From assembly GCA_018806915.1 (NCBI GenBank), contig JAGKQI010000093.1:1426001-1490000 (forward strand): 64,000 nt of DNA. The letters are read 5' to 3'. The translations under genes were made by a program, and so were the position numbers. The notes beneath the pieces were generated by a model that saw only the letters and a program-made list of their open reading frames with translations, made no database searches and was not told the DNA's origin. This document shows, in pieces, positions 25,252-36,245 of the stretch. The DNA comes from Phytophthora colocasiae. Lineage: Eukaryota; Oomycota; Peronosporomycetes; Peronosporales; Peronosporaceae. Numbering within the stretch: the first letter of the stretch is position 1; each line of letters starts with the position of its first letter.

Positions 25252-27343
25252 CTAAGTACTAGGGGAAGTTTTAGATCCCGTACACCTAGCTTTCCTCATA
25301 GTTTTAGGAACTGTTTTGTCGGCAGAGCTTGTGAGAATGTCTGCAGTCATTTCTTGCGTGGCACAATAAGCAATCTTAAGGCGACCAAGTTCCACTAAGT
25401 CCCGTGTGAATAGAAAACGAATGTCTATGTGCTTATTTGCTTTGTGATTTGTGGTTTCACACAATGCTGATGGCGGCATTACTATCACACCAAACCTGCA
25501 CTGGTACCTTTGTGGGAATCCCATCTCGCTTAGAAGATGCCACAACCACTCACTCTCTTTGGCTCCCTCGCTTAGTGCGATGAGTTCTGCTTCAGCAGTC
25601 GTAAGCGACACGCCTCCTTGCTTGCTACTACACCACGATACACTAGTACCGGCCATTTGGATCACGTATCCAGTAACGGATTTACGTTCTTTAGGTTGAC
25701 ACGCGAAGCTCGCGTCAGTGTACACTTCGTAAGTCACATCTCGTGCTTTTCCATCGAAATATAGACCGTACGTTGACGTCCCTTTCAAGTATTTGAGTAC
25801 TCGCATAGCTGCATCCCAATGCGTACGGTTGTAACAAGACAGGAACTTGCTAAGTTCTCTAACCGCGTTAGCTATATCGGGTCGAGTCCTCGGACTAAAT
25901 ACTGGAGAGATCCAACAATGCCTCTGTAGTCATAAGGCTGTGCCGCAATCTGTTCTGTGGTCATTTCTGTCTCTGGCTCTAGCACAAGGCCAGGGACTTG
26001 CGGTGTCATCACCGGTGCGCTGTCAACCAATTGGTACTTGGTGACTAGTTCTGCAATATATTTGCGTTGTGAGATTGTCATCACACGCTGTTCTCTATTG
26101 CGTTTTACCTCCATTTTGAGGATGTAGTGAATGTCTCCTAGGTCTTTCATTTTGAACCTGTTAGACAACTCAGCTTTTAGCTTGTTGATAAGACCCATGT
26201 CTCTTGACATTATCGTCAGATCATCAACATATACCACGACGATAAGCCAATTTTCTCCCATTTTTTGCACGTAGATGCAAAACTCTTTGTGGCAGCGTGC
26301 AAACCCCATCTCCGTCAAAAAGGAGTGTAGTACTCTGTACCAAATGCGAGGTGCTTGCTTTAAGCCATAGATGCTCTTCTGAAGTTCACAGACCAGATGC
26401 TCGTGGCCTCGCTTCACAAAGCCGTGAGGTTGCCTCATGTCGATTTTCTGCTCCCCATCCATTGTGCCGTTCAAGAAGGCCGTGTGGACATCCATCTGAT
26501 GGATATGACAGTCCAATATGGTCCCTATTGCCAGCACCAGGCGTAGTGACTCGAATCGTGCCACTGGTGCGTATACTTCGTCACAGTCAACTCCGTATTC
26601 TTGGTAGTTACCTTGCGCGACTAGGCGGGCTTTGAACCGCCTCGACAGTACCGTCGGTGGCGTTGTACTTGACAACAAGTACCCAATGACTTGGCAAAGC
26701 CTTACGTCCAGGTGGAAGTCGTACGAGTCTCCATGTTCCATTCTCGATTAAGGAGTCATACTCTAGTTCTAGAGCTTGTTTCCATTGCTCTCTATGAGGT
26801 CCGTTCAAAGCTGCTTTGAGCGATCGGGGCGTTGGCACTTTATGCGCCGCAATATACTGCGTAATGTTCTTCTCTAACATCGCTTGGAAGCATTGATAGT
26901 CCTGATACCGCTTAGGTTTCTTTGTCTCTCGCCTTGGGCGTGGTTCATGGCTTTGTGGTGTCTCCACTAGCCCTGCACGTCGGCGTTTGTTATTAGCTCC
27001 CACTGTTGGGTTAGCCGCCTGATTTGGCGATTGAGCTCCCACTGACCCTGTATACTCAGTGGTCGGTGTATTAACTTCTGCTGCTGCGGGTATCCCGCAC
27101 TCGGCAAATTCAGAAGTGAGGGTTGGATCGGTTTGTCCGAATGCTCTCCGGACCATCGTAGCCACATTGGTCGTATCGAACAACACATCTCGTGATAGAA
27201 TGTGCTTGTTGTTATAGATGTCCCATAACCGGTAACCCTTTGTTTCGTCAGAGATTCCTAGGAATCGACACTTTACAGCACGCGCGGACAGTTTCTTGTC
27301 CTTCCTTAGTGCCTCTGGCACATGTGCGAAACAGACCGAACCC
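25252..27343 (-). CDS. Copia A reverse transcriptase and RNase H
   Basis: The segment starts with the linker KCRFLGISDETKGYRL and a basic variable stretch. The RT follows with ARLVAQGNYQEYGVD, QMDVHTAFLNG, IYGLKQAPRIWY and the catalytic VYVDDLTIMS near 26,235. RNase H has the DASFACQPKERKS and AEAELIALSEGAKE motifs and HIDIRFLFTRD before the stop at 25,252. Frame breaks are near 26,640 and 25,860. Makes cDNA from the element RNA. The polyprotein would need readthrough or corrected frames to be active. Confidence 0.9.
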
Positions 27344-28914
27344 CTATACTGGCAGTTCCTTTACGTTGGGCGGTTTCCCGTACACCATTTCATAAGGCGT
27401 CAGGTATCCCAATCTACGCATAGGTGTGCGATTCTGCACATAGGTCATGTACATCAGTGCTTCTGGCCACCATCTGTGAGCCATCTCAGCATCCTTTAAT
27501 GCACAAACGCACTCGATCCAGTTTACTCTGATGATCGCGTTCTGCCGCTCCATTCTCTTCTGGAGTATAAGTGTTTGACTTCTGGAAGGCTATGCCCTTC
27601 CCTTTACAGAAGCTCTGAAACGCAGCGTTCACAAACTCAGTGCCACCATCTGAGCGTATCCTTCGAATTGTGAATTTACCTTCACGTTCTAGCTGCAGTA
27701 GAAGCTCTTCTACCTTTTTAAAGACTTCTTTCTTATCGCGGAGGACAAATGTCCATCGCCACGACGTGTTGTCATCGATGATGCTCAGAAAGTACTTGAT
27801 TCTTCCGGAACTTCCGTACACACCCATTGTTTTCATTGGACCGTTCGTGTCCATGTGGATGGTACTGATAGGTTGTTCGTCTCTCGAACCCTTTGTGTTG
27901 CGGTAGGACATCCTCCGCTTTTTCATCTCTGCACATGTTGTGCAGAAGAACGGGACTTTCTTAAGACCTGCAGCTGACAGCATGGGCATCCCACCCACTA
28001 GTCTTTTGCTTAGCATATCGATGACTGTGTCTTTGTTTAAGTGGCCAAGTTTGACATGCCACTCTTGTAGTACATTTCCAAGCCTAACTGTATGTGGATC
28101 AGCTAACGGCTTGCAGGGCTGTGCTTTAACTGCATTGCATAATGCTTTCGTTCAAACAACGTTTTATTCTGCACATAGTACGCTCCATTTATTGCTTTTG
28201 CAACAAACACAAGTTCATTGTCATAACGGACAAATTTGAACTTTCCACTGAGTGAGCCCAATATTTGGTACCCACTGCGTCTGAGCCCGAACTCGCTCAG
28301 AATGTTCGAGGTAGCGTGCGGGACCATTGCTATGTTTTCAAATAGAAACGGTCGAATGCCCTTTGGTCCACTAAAATACAATTTTATTGTACCAATGTGT
28401 GTATTTGAGTGCTTAGAGCCCTGTGCAAAGGTGAACATGTACTGTGTATTGGGCCTCTTGGTAACAAAGCGCTCCATTTCGCTGGTTAGGCCGTGTCCGC
28501 AACCTGAATCCAGCACCCAAGAATCTGTAGTTAGAAAAGAACTTTCTTGTAACAGTTGCGGATACAGTGTTCGTACCTTGTTCTCCAGCTCACTCATCAT
28601 GCCGGCAAAGCGCTCAGTCGTCGCTGCAATCCCTGGATTGCTGACGTCGCCTTTCGGCTCCTGCATGTTGATGTCACCATCCGCATGCTTAGCGGCCGCC
28701 TTTTTTGTATTCGCAGTGTCGACATCCACTGCGTTGACAACCGAATCCATTGGTTCGTCATCGTCAGAAAAAGGCAACGTGCCCTTTCCTGGAGTCGGTG
28801 GCAGCTCCACAAAACTGGGTGGTGGACTTTCATATCCACGAGGAGTAAGAGGCAGGTCTTTCTGCACTGCGCTGCAGGCATCGACAGCCATCTTGGCCTA
28901 GCACTCCTCGAGCG
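27344..28914 (-). CDS. Copia A protease and integrase
   Basis: The aspartic protease active site is in DSWVLDSGCGHGL near 28,500. The integrase follows: zinc-binding CTTCAEMKKR, then the catalytic core with HMDTNGPM, RSDGGTEF and PEENGAAER (the D, D, E positions) between about 27,990 and 27,540. It continues as WWPEALMYMTYVQNRTP and the typical Copia GYLTPYEMVYGKPP. Frame breaks occur near 28,100 and 27,520. By family the protease cuts the polyprotein and the integrase joins cDNA to host DNA in the nucleus. Confidence 0.87.
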
Positions 28915-29957
28915 TCACCTCGCGCTTGGGCTTCTTTGCCTGCTCCTTGACCTTTTGTTGAGCTGCTGCAGCTCTTTCTTCACTGCGTTGACGCCTTGTC
29001 TGCCGCTTGGATACGCGTGGATGTTCCGACGCTTAACACCAGCCAACAAGTCTCGAGCCCGTTTGGGGCAGTCCACAAACTTGTGTGGCCCGGCATTATC
29101 CATGTCATTGTGGTTGCCGAAACAGTAACGGCACCTCATCCGTCCGTGATTGTAGTGCACGTCGTTAATCGGTTCCTGCTGGGATTTGCGCTTTCCCAGC
29201 ACCGGTTGCTTTAACTTGCTGCCTGCGTGAACGTGATTCACCGGCTGTGCACTACCGAGAGCCATGATCTCGCCCTTGCTCTTGCTGCCGAAGATTGCGC
29301 AGAGTTTGGACTCGACGCGATCAGGCGTGAATTCAGTAGGCACAAAGCTGAGGGCTTGCTCCCACAGATGGTTAGGGAGCACACCCAGAACCTTGATAAC
29401 CATCAAATTTGATGATATGACGCCGGTCTTCAAAGCCTCGCTGCTGTTCCGGTTCACCTGATCCTTCAGGGTCTTCAGCCGAGCAAAGAGGTGGCTCACG
29501 CTTTTAAAGTCGCCATTCACTGCCTCTTCGAACTGTCGAACGAGGCCAACGACACCAGAGACAGTGTTCAACCCGTAGCGTTTTTCCACGTCACGCCAAG
29601 TCACGTGCACAGGTTGATGCACTTTCTCGTTCATCTTGTAGGAGGCTGGCAGTGTCATACTGAGCAGGTCCTGATGTACGATTCCTGCTGATCAAGAAAG
29701 GCCAGATGCAAATCGTAGCTCTTCTTTTCCTCAGCCGTCGCATCGTCTTTCGGTGGAGTCAATGTCGGCATACCAGTCAACGAGTCCTGGTAGCGAATCG
29801 TAAGCCTTGCTCGACCAGCCTTGAGCTCCTCGACAGCGCGTTCGCTGTTTCTTGAGGCAAGGTGGACAAGGATTTGGTCCTTCCACGATGCGAAGCGAGC
29901 CTGCTCGCCGTTGAACATCAACATAGTAGTCAAACCACTGTTGATGGGCTTGCTCAT
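28915..29957 (-). CDS. Copia A Gag
   Basis: Structural nucleocapsid protein of the element. It starts at ATG 29,957 (MSKPINSGLTTML), chosen because it is the first ATG after the 5' LTR and begins the UBN2-like gag region. The frame shifts once near 29,657 and continues through MTLPASYKMNEKVHQ. A zinc-knuckle-like cluster with cysteines in CRYCFGNHND and a later HKFVDC lies near 29,120, and a basic tail (KRSRSRQRSPSAR) ends at 28,915. Binds the element RNA and packages it in cytoplasmic particles, by family knowledge. Confidence 0.85.
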
Positions 29958-29972
29958 GGGCGTTACTTGAAA

Positions 29973-30332
29973 TGTTGGAATGAACAGAACACACTGGATA
30001 AACTCAGTCAAGTGTATTGATACTCTTAACCTCTAAGCCTACTCTCTAGATCCGTGCTCGGTACCTGGAGGCAAAGAGGAAGTGAGCTCGTCTTTCGACT
30101 TCTGTCCTCGACGGCCTCACCCTCGCCTCTTGTCGTCATCGCACAATGGATGGCAGACAGCAACTGTCTGCACTATCCAGATCTCAGATGGGATCTGAAC
30201 TCCCTCTTTATACTTGCTAATGATAGAAGTAACTCAACAATAAATTGTTTAGAGAGGTTTTACTTTTTACTCGCTGGCAGACACGCTGCCTTATTCGCAA
30301 GAGGCGCGCTCAAGCGCGCCTACCGTTCAACA
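29973..30332 (-). repeat. 5' LTR of Copia A
   Basis: 360 bp, matching 24,886-25,245. It is followed on its outer side by the GTATG duplication. It probably carries the element's promoter; no TATA position is claimed. Confidence 0.93.
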
Positions 30333-30844
30333 GTATGGAGACGCCCATGGAGTGACGTATCATTTGGATCCTCTTTACACTGGGAGGGTATGGATCAAGC
30401 GACACGGGAAGGTGTTGAACACTTTATCGACAAGTGGAACGGTTCCGGGAACGAACATGCGACGATGATCGAGTAGATGCGATCTCAAGCCTCCACTCAG
30501 CAACCAAGGTATATCAAGCTAGTACAGGATGGACGGATTGGAGTTCAAGAGTTCTGACTAGGAGTCCAAGGCTATCCGCTTCTACAGCCTATTGCGGTGA
30601 CAGTGTTCTCTGCAGCCTGTTCAAGTGCGGCTTCCGAGTGAAATTTCTCTGCCCATAAGTTTGTGCATTCTCAATTACGCAACAGATTGAGGAACGCCAG
30701 CGTGGAGATAGTGTTCAGCTTCTTCAACATGAAGAACCTTCAGCCAGACGACCTGGAATTGCCGAATCTGATCGAAGATCTTGCAGAAACCGACACAGAA
30801 AGTGGGGGCAACAATAACCAAGACAGTGACTATGAGTACTACTA
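30333..30844 (+). pseudogene. hAT transposase C-terminus with dimerisation motif
   Basis: Continues the frame interrupted by Copia A: GDAHGVTYHLDPLYTG, a frameshift, EGMDQATREGVEHFIDKW, and then the hAT C-terminal dimerisation region with SAACSSAASE-NFSAHKFVH and RNRLRNASVEIVFSFFNMKN. It ends with an acidic tail and TAA at 30,844. Three in-frame stops (TAG near 30,475, TGA near 30,558 and TGA in the SER-NFS motif) are each one C to T change from CAG or CGA. Clearly non-functional. Its N-terminal part is probably at 52,301-51,528. Confidence 0.8.
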
Positions 30845-30950
30845 AAACGATAATATACTGCGTCGTCGCATTAACAAACTTTCGTTTTTTCAAATGGTTA
30901 AATGCAACTATGCTAGTCGCTATAACAATCGGTAGCCAATGACTACATCA

Positions 30951-31006
30951 GCCAAAATAGTGACCACCCTGGCCCTAAGCCAAAATGGTGACCACCCTGG
31001 CCCTTC
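30951..31006. repeat. 28-bp tandem duplication
   Basis: Two adjacent copies of GCCAAAATAGTGACCACCCT plus GGCCCTAA, with one or two differences. They lie downstream of the hAT remnant in an otherwise empty, AT-rich 250-bp stretch. Confidence 0.8.
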
Positions 31007-31094
31007 AACACTAATGCTTAGTTCTTATCTTGTACAGCCTATTAATTGGCTAAAATTTTTAAGATACTTTAAAAAATCATTATTACTTCAAATT

Positions 31095-31669
31095 TTATTC
31101 ATCATAATCACTGACACTATTGTCTTGATCGTCATCCGAACGATCTGATTCTTGAAGCCACCACCAATTTGCATCCGCTGGCCGAAGCCGAGATGGAGGA
31201 GGTGGTGGTTGTCGAGGGAAGACAGGGTGCCTGCATGTTGGACACGTGGCCTTCATGCCTCGTGTGTCGATATGTGCTGAGATGCACCCGCGACAAAATG
31301 ATTGCGGCATTGTCGGCAGGCATATGGGTCCGCTACGGACTCCCAGCAAATTGGACATCGATCGTCTAAGTGCTGATCATACGTTAGCGGTGCTAGCGGC
31401 GCTAACATATGATCAGTACTGCTAGCCTCCAATTCGCTCTCGAGAACCGCACGTACCAGGTCAACAACCGTCGAAGAGGCCACTGCCGTTCTCGCCTCAA
31501 TTTGATGTTCCGGTCGGCGCTCTCTGCGGCGGTTGTTACGCTGACGCCTGCGATTCTCGAGGAAGGCCCGGGATTCTGGCGTCGGAGGCAGATTGTTGAG
31601 CCGATATTCCACCTAACGGATGCGGCGTGCTTGAAAGGATGCTGGCAGTTGGGGCAGTTGAAAGGTCAT
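31095..31669 (-). CDS. Small RING-finger protein (probable E3 ubiquitin ligase)
   Basis: The C-terminal half has a RING of the C3HC4 kind: CPICWESVADPYAC, CRNHF, CRGCISAHIDTRGM, CPTC. It is followed by a proline run and an acidic DDDQDNSVSDYDE end. The N-terminal part is rich in arginine (RRRQRNNRRRERRPEHQ). RING proteins pass ubiquitin from E2 to substrate; the substrate is unknown. The frame is broken inside the RING at an A-run on the plus strand (31,295-31,298); one added base restores all zinc ligands. The likely ATG at 31,669 is separated from the rest by an in-frame TAG at about 31,615, so the start is uncertain. It lies between transposon remnants, so either a host gene or TE cargo. 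Confidence 0.7.
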
Positions 31670-31819
31670 TTCAGTTGTGACATGGCCTTTAACTGCCTCG
31701 TTTAAGGAGTCTATATTTAAACCCAAAAATTCCTCGAAATCTTATTAGTGGGTGGGCTGGCTTTTTAAAATACCCAAAACCCAAAAAACTTTTATCCCAA
31801 ATCTCGAACCCTGCTTATC

Positions 31820-31953
31820 ATGTGGAACCAACTCACGGATCAAGCGCGTGCGTCTCTCAATTCAGCGCATTTCGAGGATGCAAAGGTTCCTATTACACTA
31901 AGGTATTTGACCGTCTGTTTAAGAGTGAGGAGGACATACAAGCGGGCGCAATA
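31820..31953 (+). pseudogene. Copia gag fragment
   Basis: MWNQLTDQARASLNSAHFED and, after a frameshift, FDRLFKSEEDIQAGA match the middle of a Copia Gag. The same FKSE(E/K)DIQAGA segment appears at 54,720-54,770 on the minus strand. The fragment stops where a Copia B-type LTR begins at 31,954. The left limit is uncertain. Confidence 0.65.
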
Positions 31954-32099
31954 TGCCACGCGTTCTCCTCACGAACAACATCCCTCTGTATATTTTAGTA
32001 TCACTTAGTAAGTGACCTTATAAAGTAGTAAGATGGTTGACTTTTTTCTATTGGCTTTTGTTCCTTATCATTTTATCCAATAAATGGAGTCCCATAACA
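31954..32099 (-). repeat. 3' LTR of Copia B
   Basis: 146 bp, TGTTATGGG to CGTGGCA on the minus strand. It is followed on the internal side by CTCCCACT, the complement of a polypurine tract, just as in Copia A. An inverted copy lies at 24,638-24,766. Confidence 0.78.
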
Positions 32100-33108
32100 C
32101 TCCCACTAAAAGTTCAAGCACATCTTATGCCTACTCTTATGTTTTAAATGATAGCTTATCACAACTTCTAGCATGCCTTATCCTTCCCTGGTCTCAGATG
32201 ATATGTCCCACCAAAGATTCAGTTACTTCTAATCGCTTCCTGAGTTTTCATACGATATTTCTCTCATACAAAACTTTATGGTACGCTACTCAGCACATCT
32301 TATCATTCATATCCTATGCTCTTATCGCATATGCCATGTCCTTTCAATAGTCCATACGGACGCCTTTTCGCAAAAATAGATTTGGTGGCTCACAACTTTT
32401 GACTTTGAATCTCCAACGTTGAGACACCCAAATTTTGACCTAATCGCTGATATAGTCCATAACCAAAATTTGTGATCCAAAGAATGAATTTCTTCTTTAC
32501 CCTATGGCTTCCAACTTTATTTGACCTGTATTTTACCGGGTTGGCGCTTCTGACGCCTAACTTTCCTCACTCTTGGTTTTACTTCTTAAGTCTCGGTTCG
32601 ACATAGCGCCTCTGGCCGCTTTTAAACCCTTCGCGGGGGCATCGACAATCACTGTTACAGCGCTCGGACTTTCGGTTTCGGGTTGTTCCATCCAGAGTTT
32701 GGGAAGCGCCTGAGCACAATTCTAAGGCATGGCTGGGGTCTGACCCCTCCCTTCCCAGATGCGGTCAACGGGACCACTTGCAGTGTTAGCATCACATTAT
32801 CGTGGTGTGTCGGTGTCTAGTCCATAACTTTGAGCTTATTTTTGTAACCTTGAGATAACCAATATGATAACGTTACGTCTTTATTGTTCTTCTTAAACCG
32901 CATAAGTCTTTTCCTTGGTACACTTCAACAACCAATCCATATCTTAGCACTTCAACTTGAGCAGTATCTTTGGGCTTCAACATCGAGCAGATGGCTGACG
33001 TTTTTGGATATCTTGAATGTATCTTTTAACTTCAACTCGCTAGTCGAATGTTACAAAACCGTTACTTCAAGTGACATAAATTGAAGTGATTAGGTTGGGA
33101 AAGGTCCT
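32100..33108. other. Non-coding 1-kb tail of Copia B
   Basis: No coding signal was found between the LTR and the end of the RNase H remnant. It is longer than the few bases seen in Copia A, so it may include other inserted or decayed sequence. Nothing in it was recognised. Confidence 0.5.
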
Positions 33109-34209
33109 TTACCCCATCAGAGCCCTAAGTTTTTCAAATTGGCTTTGCGGTAGTGCCTTAGTCAGGGCATCAGCCACCATATCATTCGTGTCGCAGTATG
33201 TTACTACAAATCTTCCCTTATCATGTACTTCTCTAGCATAAAGCCCTTTAATATCAATGTGCTTTGTTGAAGTATGATTGGCTGGATCTGGTATTATACT
33301 AATGGCACCTTTGTTATCACACCAAACATACTACTGGTTGTGACTGCTTAAAGCCGAGCTCTTCTAATAAGATCCACAGCTATTCGCTTTCTTTGACTCC
33401 TTCACTTAGCTATCAATTCTGCTTGAGCTGTATGAAGGCTCACTGTGTCTTGTCTTGAACTTTTCCAAATAATACATGCATCCGCCATAATACTCACATA
33501 CCCAGTCACTGACTTTCTGTTCTCATTAGCATTCACTTAGTAAAGCTCGCAATCTGTGTACAACTCATATATCACTTCTTTGCTATTACCATCAAATATG
33601 AGTCCGTACGTCGACGTTCCTTTCAGATACTTTAGTACTCTCTGGGCTGCCTTTGTAATGGCTTTTGTTATAGCATGATAGGAATTTGCTTAGTTCCCTT
33701 ACAGCATTTGCTATATCGGGGCGTGTTCCTCGCACAAGATACATCAGTGACCCAACCAGGCCTCTGTAATCAAATGGTTGGTCAACACTTAATGTAGCTT
33801 CTTTCTCCAGTACTACACTCTTCGCTTATGGAGTTGGCTCTGAGTTGCGTTCAGTCATATCAAACTTTTGTAGCAAGTCCATAATATATTTATGTTGTGA
33901 CATACTTAACATCTAATTCTCCCTGTCTCGCTTTATTTCCATCTTTAGTAGGTAGTGGATATCACCAAGATCCTTCATAGTGAATCGTGCAGAAAGTTCT
34001 GCCTTTACTTTTTCCAGCAATTTCATATCACTAGCGGCGATAGTAATATCATCCACATAGGCTCAGATTAGTACTATCTGCGTTACTCCATTTACCTCCC
34101 ACTTTTGACGGTACAAACAGTACTCCTTTTTGCATCGACAAAACCCAAGGCTTACAAGGAACGTATTCAACAGGGCATACCAAATTCTCCGTGCCTGTTT
34201 AAGGCCATA
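33109..34209 (-). pseudogene. Copia B pol, RT and RNase H remnant
   Basis: Read from 34,209 downward: GLKQARRIWYALLNTFLVS, the catalytic AYVDDITI near 34,050, ARFTMKDLGDIHYLLKMEI, DYRGLVGSLMYLVRGTRPD, and an RNase H region ending in ADALTKALPQSQFEKLRAL at the TAA at 33,111. Many stops and frameshifts. It begins abruptly where the Gypsy A 5' LTR was inserted. The other half, ending CKLKRALY, is at 43,571-44,411 on the opposite strand. Confidence 0.82.
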
Positions 34210-34436
34210 AATGTAACGGGGTTACACGGCGCTGCGCGCCTTGGCTACAGTTGGTGTGGTATACACCGACTATCACCCGTCACATATCTGTGTATGACAC
34301 ATCGTATCTCACACGTCACATATGTAGCCATTGGATGGCATTACATTTGATTAGGATTTAGTATGTTAGATACTAAATCCGTTACATTTAGGATTAGGGC
34401 AATAAAGTAAATAAAAATTAGTTTGCATTTTACATA

Positions 34437-36023
34437 CACTCCGCGCCAGGATAGATCGGCCACCCACGTTGCTGGCCGTAACTCAGTCAATTTTAGGAGT
34501 TGGAGCCTGCTATTTAGATATGTTTTGCAGCTATTTATGTTTAAAGCGGTGTTTGTGCTAACGAGCTGGATATTGCAATTCATCGGGTGGCTAGCATACA
34601 GAGGAGCACTTTTTGCACCACGACAGGTTAGATCGGCCACCAACACTATACAAATCTCAAATCAAATGTGACTAAATGATTGCATATCAATAGTGAGTCC
34701 TGTTTCCGTTCCTATCAACTACTTCTACGCATCGACGTGGCATCGACTCGATGAGGGACTTTAGTAGAGCTAATGGGATTGATTCCCATGCCTCAAAGAG
34801 CGCAACAGTTAAATCTGCTACGCTCTCATACTGTTTTCCATTATTATAGACCCTCCTACTCATAATAGACCACAGATTTTCTATGGGATTAAGATCCGGC
34901 GACTTTGATGGCCAATCTAGAACATCTACAGCTTGCTCCGTAAAAAAACTCTTAGTTTGCTTGGAGACGTGAATGCTTGCGTTATCCTGCTGGTAGATGT
35001 AGTCGGTACCATAGTTTAGGTGCGCAAAGGAGGAGAAACTCTGACACAGTGTAGATGTAATCATCCGAGTTCTGCCTCCCCTTCAGCACGACCAACTGGG
35101 ACTTTCCGCGCTTGCAGAAGGCCGCCCATACCATGACGGATCCCCCGCCAGCTTGTCGACGCTTGGTTTGGCGCGGGGGCTTTCTGAGATCGCGCCAATA
35201 GTGCTGAAAGCCGTCGGGTCCGTCAAGGTTCCACTTTTTCTCGTCTGAGAAGATGATGGTTTCCCATACAGCCCCGGCATCTTTCCGCACTAGCATGGTG
35301 CGAGCCCACGCCTTTACGAGCGGCCATGTCCTCCGGTTTTAATGGCAACGTGTTCTCCATCTTTTGTGTGCCACCATCCAGTCTACCCTGGAAAGGGTAC
35401 GCTGTATGGTGCGCACGGAGACGGAGAGCTTCAGCTCGGCCTTGAGCTTGGCGGCAGAGAGGTTGCCTTGGACGCTTCGCGCACTAGGCGCCGCGTTTCA
35501 CGATCCGTTAGATTAGGTGGGGGCCTGGGCGCTTTGGTTTCGCAGTGGGGCTGGGGCAACAACACGGGCGACGGTGTCTCGGCTGCGGGAGGTCAGCAGT
35601 GCAGTGTTACGAGCGCTCACACCCGCTTCCCGAAGGCCTTGAATTCTACCCCGCTCATTATCAGTGAGGCGGGGCTTCTTCTGGGGTTGGTGGGGCTTTT
35701 TCTTGCGTGGCATCTTGCCAAGTAAGCGCTGAAAGCACCAATACAGACCACTCGTCTTCATCGACTCTTTTGATATGCAATCATTTAGTCACATTTGATT
35801 TGAGATTTGTATAGTGTTGGTGGCCGATCTAACCTGTCGTGGTGCAAAAAGTGCTCCTCTGTATGCTAGCCACCCGATGAATTGCAATATCCAGCTCGTT
35901 AGCACAAACACCGCTTTAAACATAAATAGCTGCAAAACATATCTAAATAGCAGGCTCCAACTCCTAAAATTGACTGAGTTACGGCCAGCAACGTGGGTGG
36001 CCGATCTATCCTGGCGCGGAGTG
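34437..36023 (-). mobile_element. Tc1/mariner-type transposon with 254-bp TIRs
   Basis: 1,587 bp flanked by the TA duplication (34,435-34,436; 36,024-36,025). Terminal inverted repeats 34,437-34,690 and 35,770-36,023 start CACTCCGCGCCAGGATAGAT and are nearly identical. A single transposase gene lies between them on the minus strand. It inserted into the 5' LTR of Gypsy A. Confidence 0.95.
34687..35713 (-). CDS. Tc1-type DD34E transposase
   Basis: The start at 35,713 (MPRKKKPHQPQKKPRLTD) is followed by a helix-turn-helix region (RGRIQGLREAGVSARNTA). The catalytic domain shows FSDEKKWNLDGPDG, then YQQDNASIHVSK and SPDLNPIENLW; 34 residues separate the second D from E, the Tc1 spacing. Ends in RCVEVVDRNGNRTHY at 34,687, partly in the TIR, as usual for this group. 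Frame breaks near 35,510 and 35,040 stop a continuous product. Cuts and pastes the element at TA by family knowledge. Confidence 0.88.
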
Positions 36024-36245
36024 TAATTAGTGTTAGTTCCTTTATATAGGGACACTGATTGTGGGAGTCCCGTATTTAGTGGACTACTTGGTTCTTGTAT
36101 AGAACCGAAGGCTAGTGCCTTGCAAGGAGGACTCTACGAGTCAACTAAACTTCCTCTGTGTCGTGCACACCTACGCAGCCCCGCTGCATCTGGTAGCACT
36201 CGTAGTCAATCCAACTCCTGAGTTGAAGACTGTTTCTCTGTGAGA

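Larger units (their letters stand above)
24886..30332 (-). mobile_element. Complete Ty1/Copia LTR retrotransposon (Copia A)
   Basis: A 5,447-bp element with two 360-bp LTRs (TGTTGGAA in, TTCAACA out) and a perfect 5-bp target duplication GTATG at 24,881-24,885 and 30,333-30,337. Transcription is on the minus strand. The order gag, protease, integrase, RT, RNase H is Copia type. A purine-rich tract (AGTGGGAG on the minus strand) abuts the 3' LTR and a short primer-binding region lies between the 5' LTR and the gag ATG at 29,957. It sits in a hAT gene. Several one-base frame breaks interrupt the polyprotein. Confidence 0.95.
34210..36188 (+). repeat. 5' LTR of Gypsy A (interrupted)
   Basis: Starts TGTAACGGGGTTACACGG and ends CGCTGCA. 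About 390 bp after removing the Tc1-type element at 34,437-36,023 and one TA. A primer-binding site beginning TGGTAGCACTCG follows at about 36,191. Confidence 0.88.

Noticed and set aside
28236..28901. Plus-strand ORF of 221 codons in Copia A
   Set aside because: Opposite the protease with its DSG site; no independent signal.
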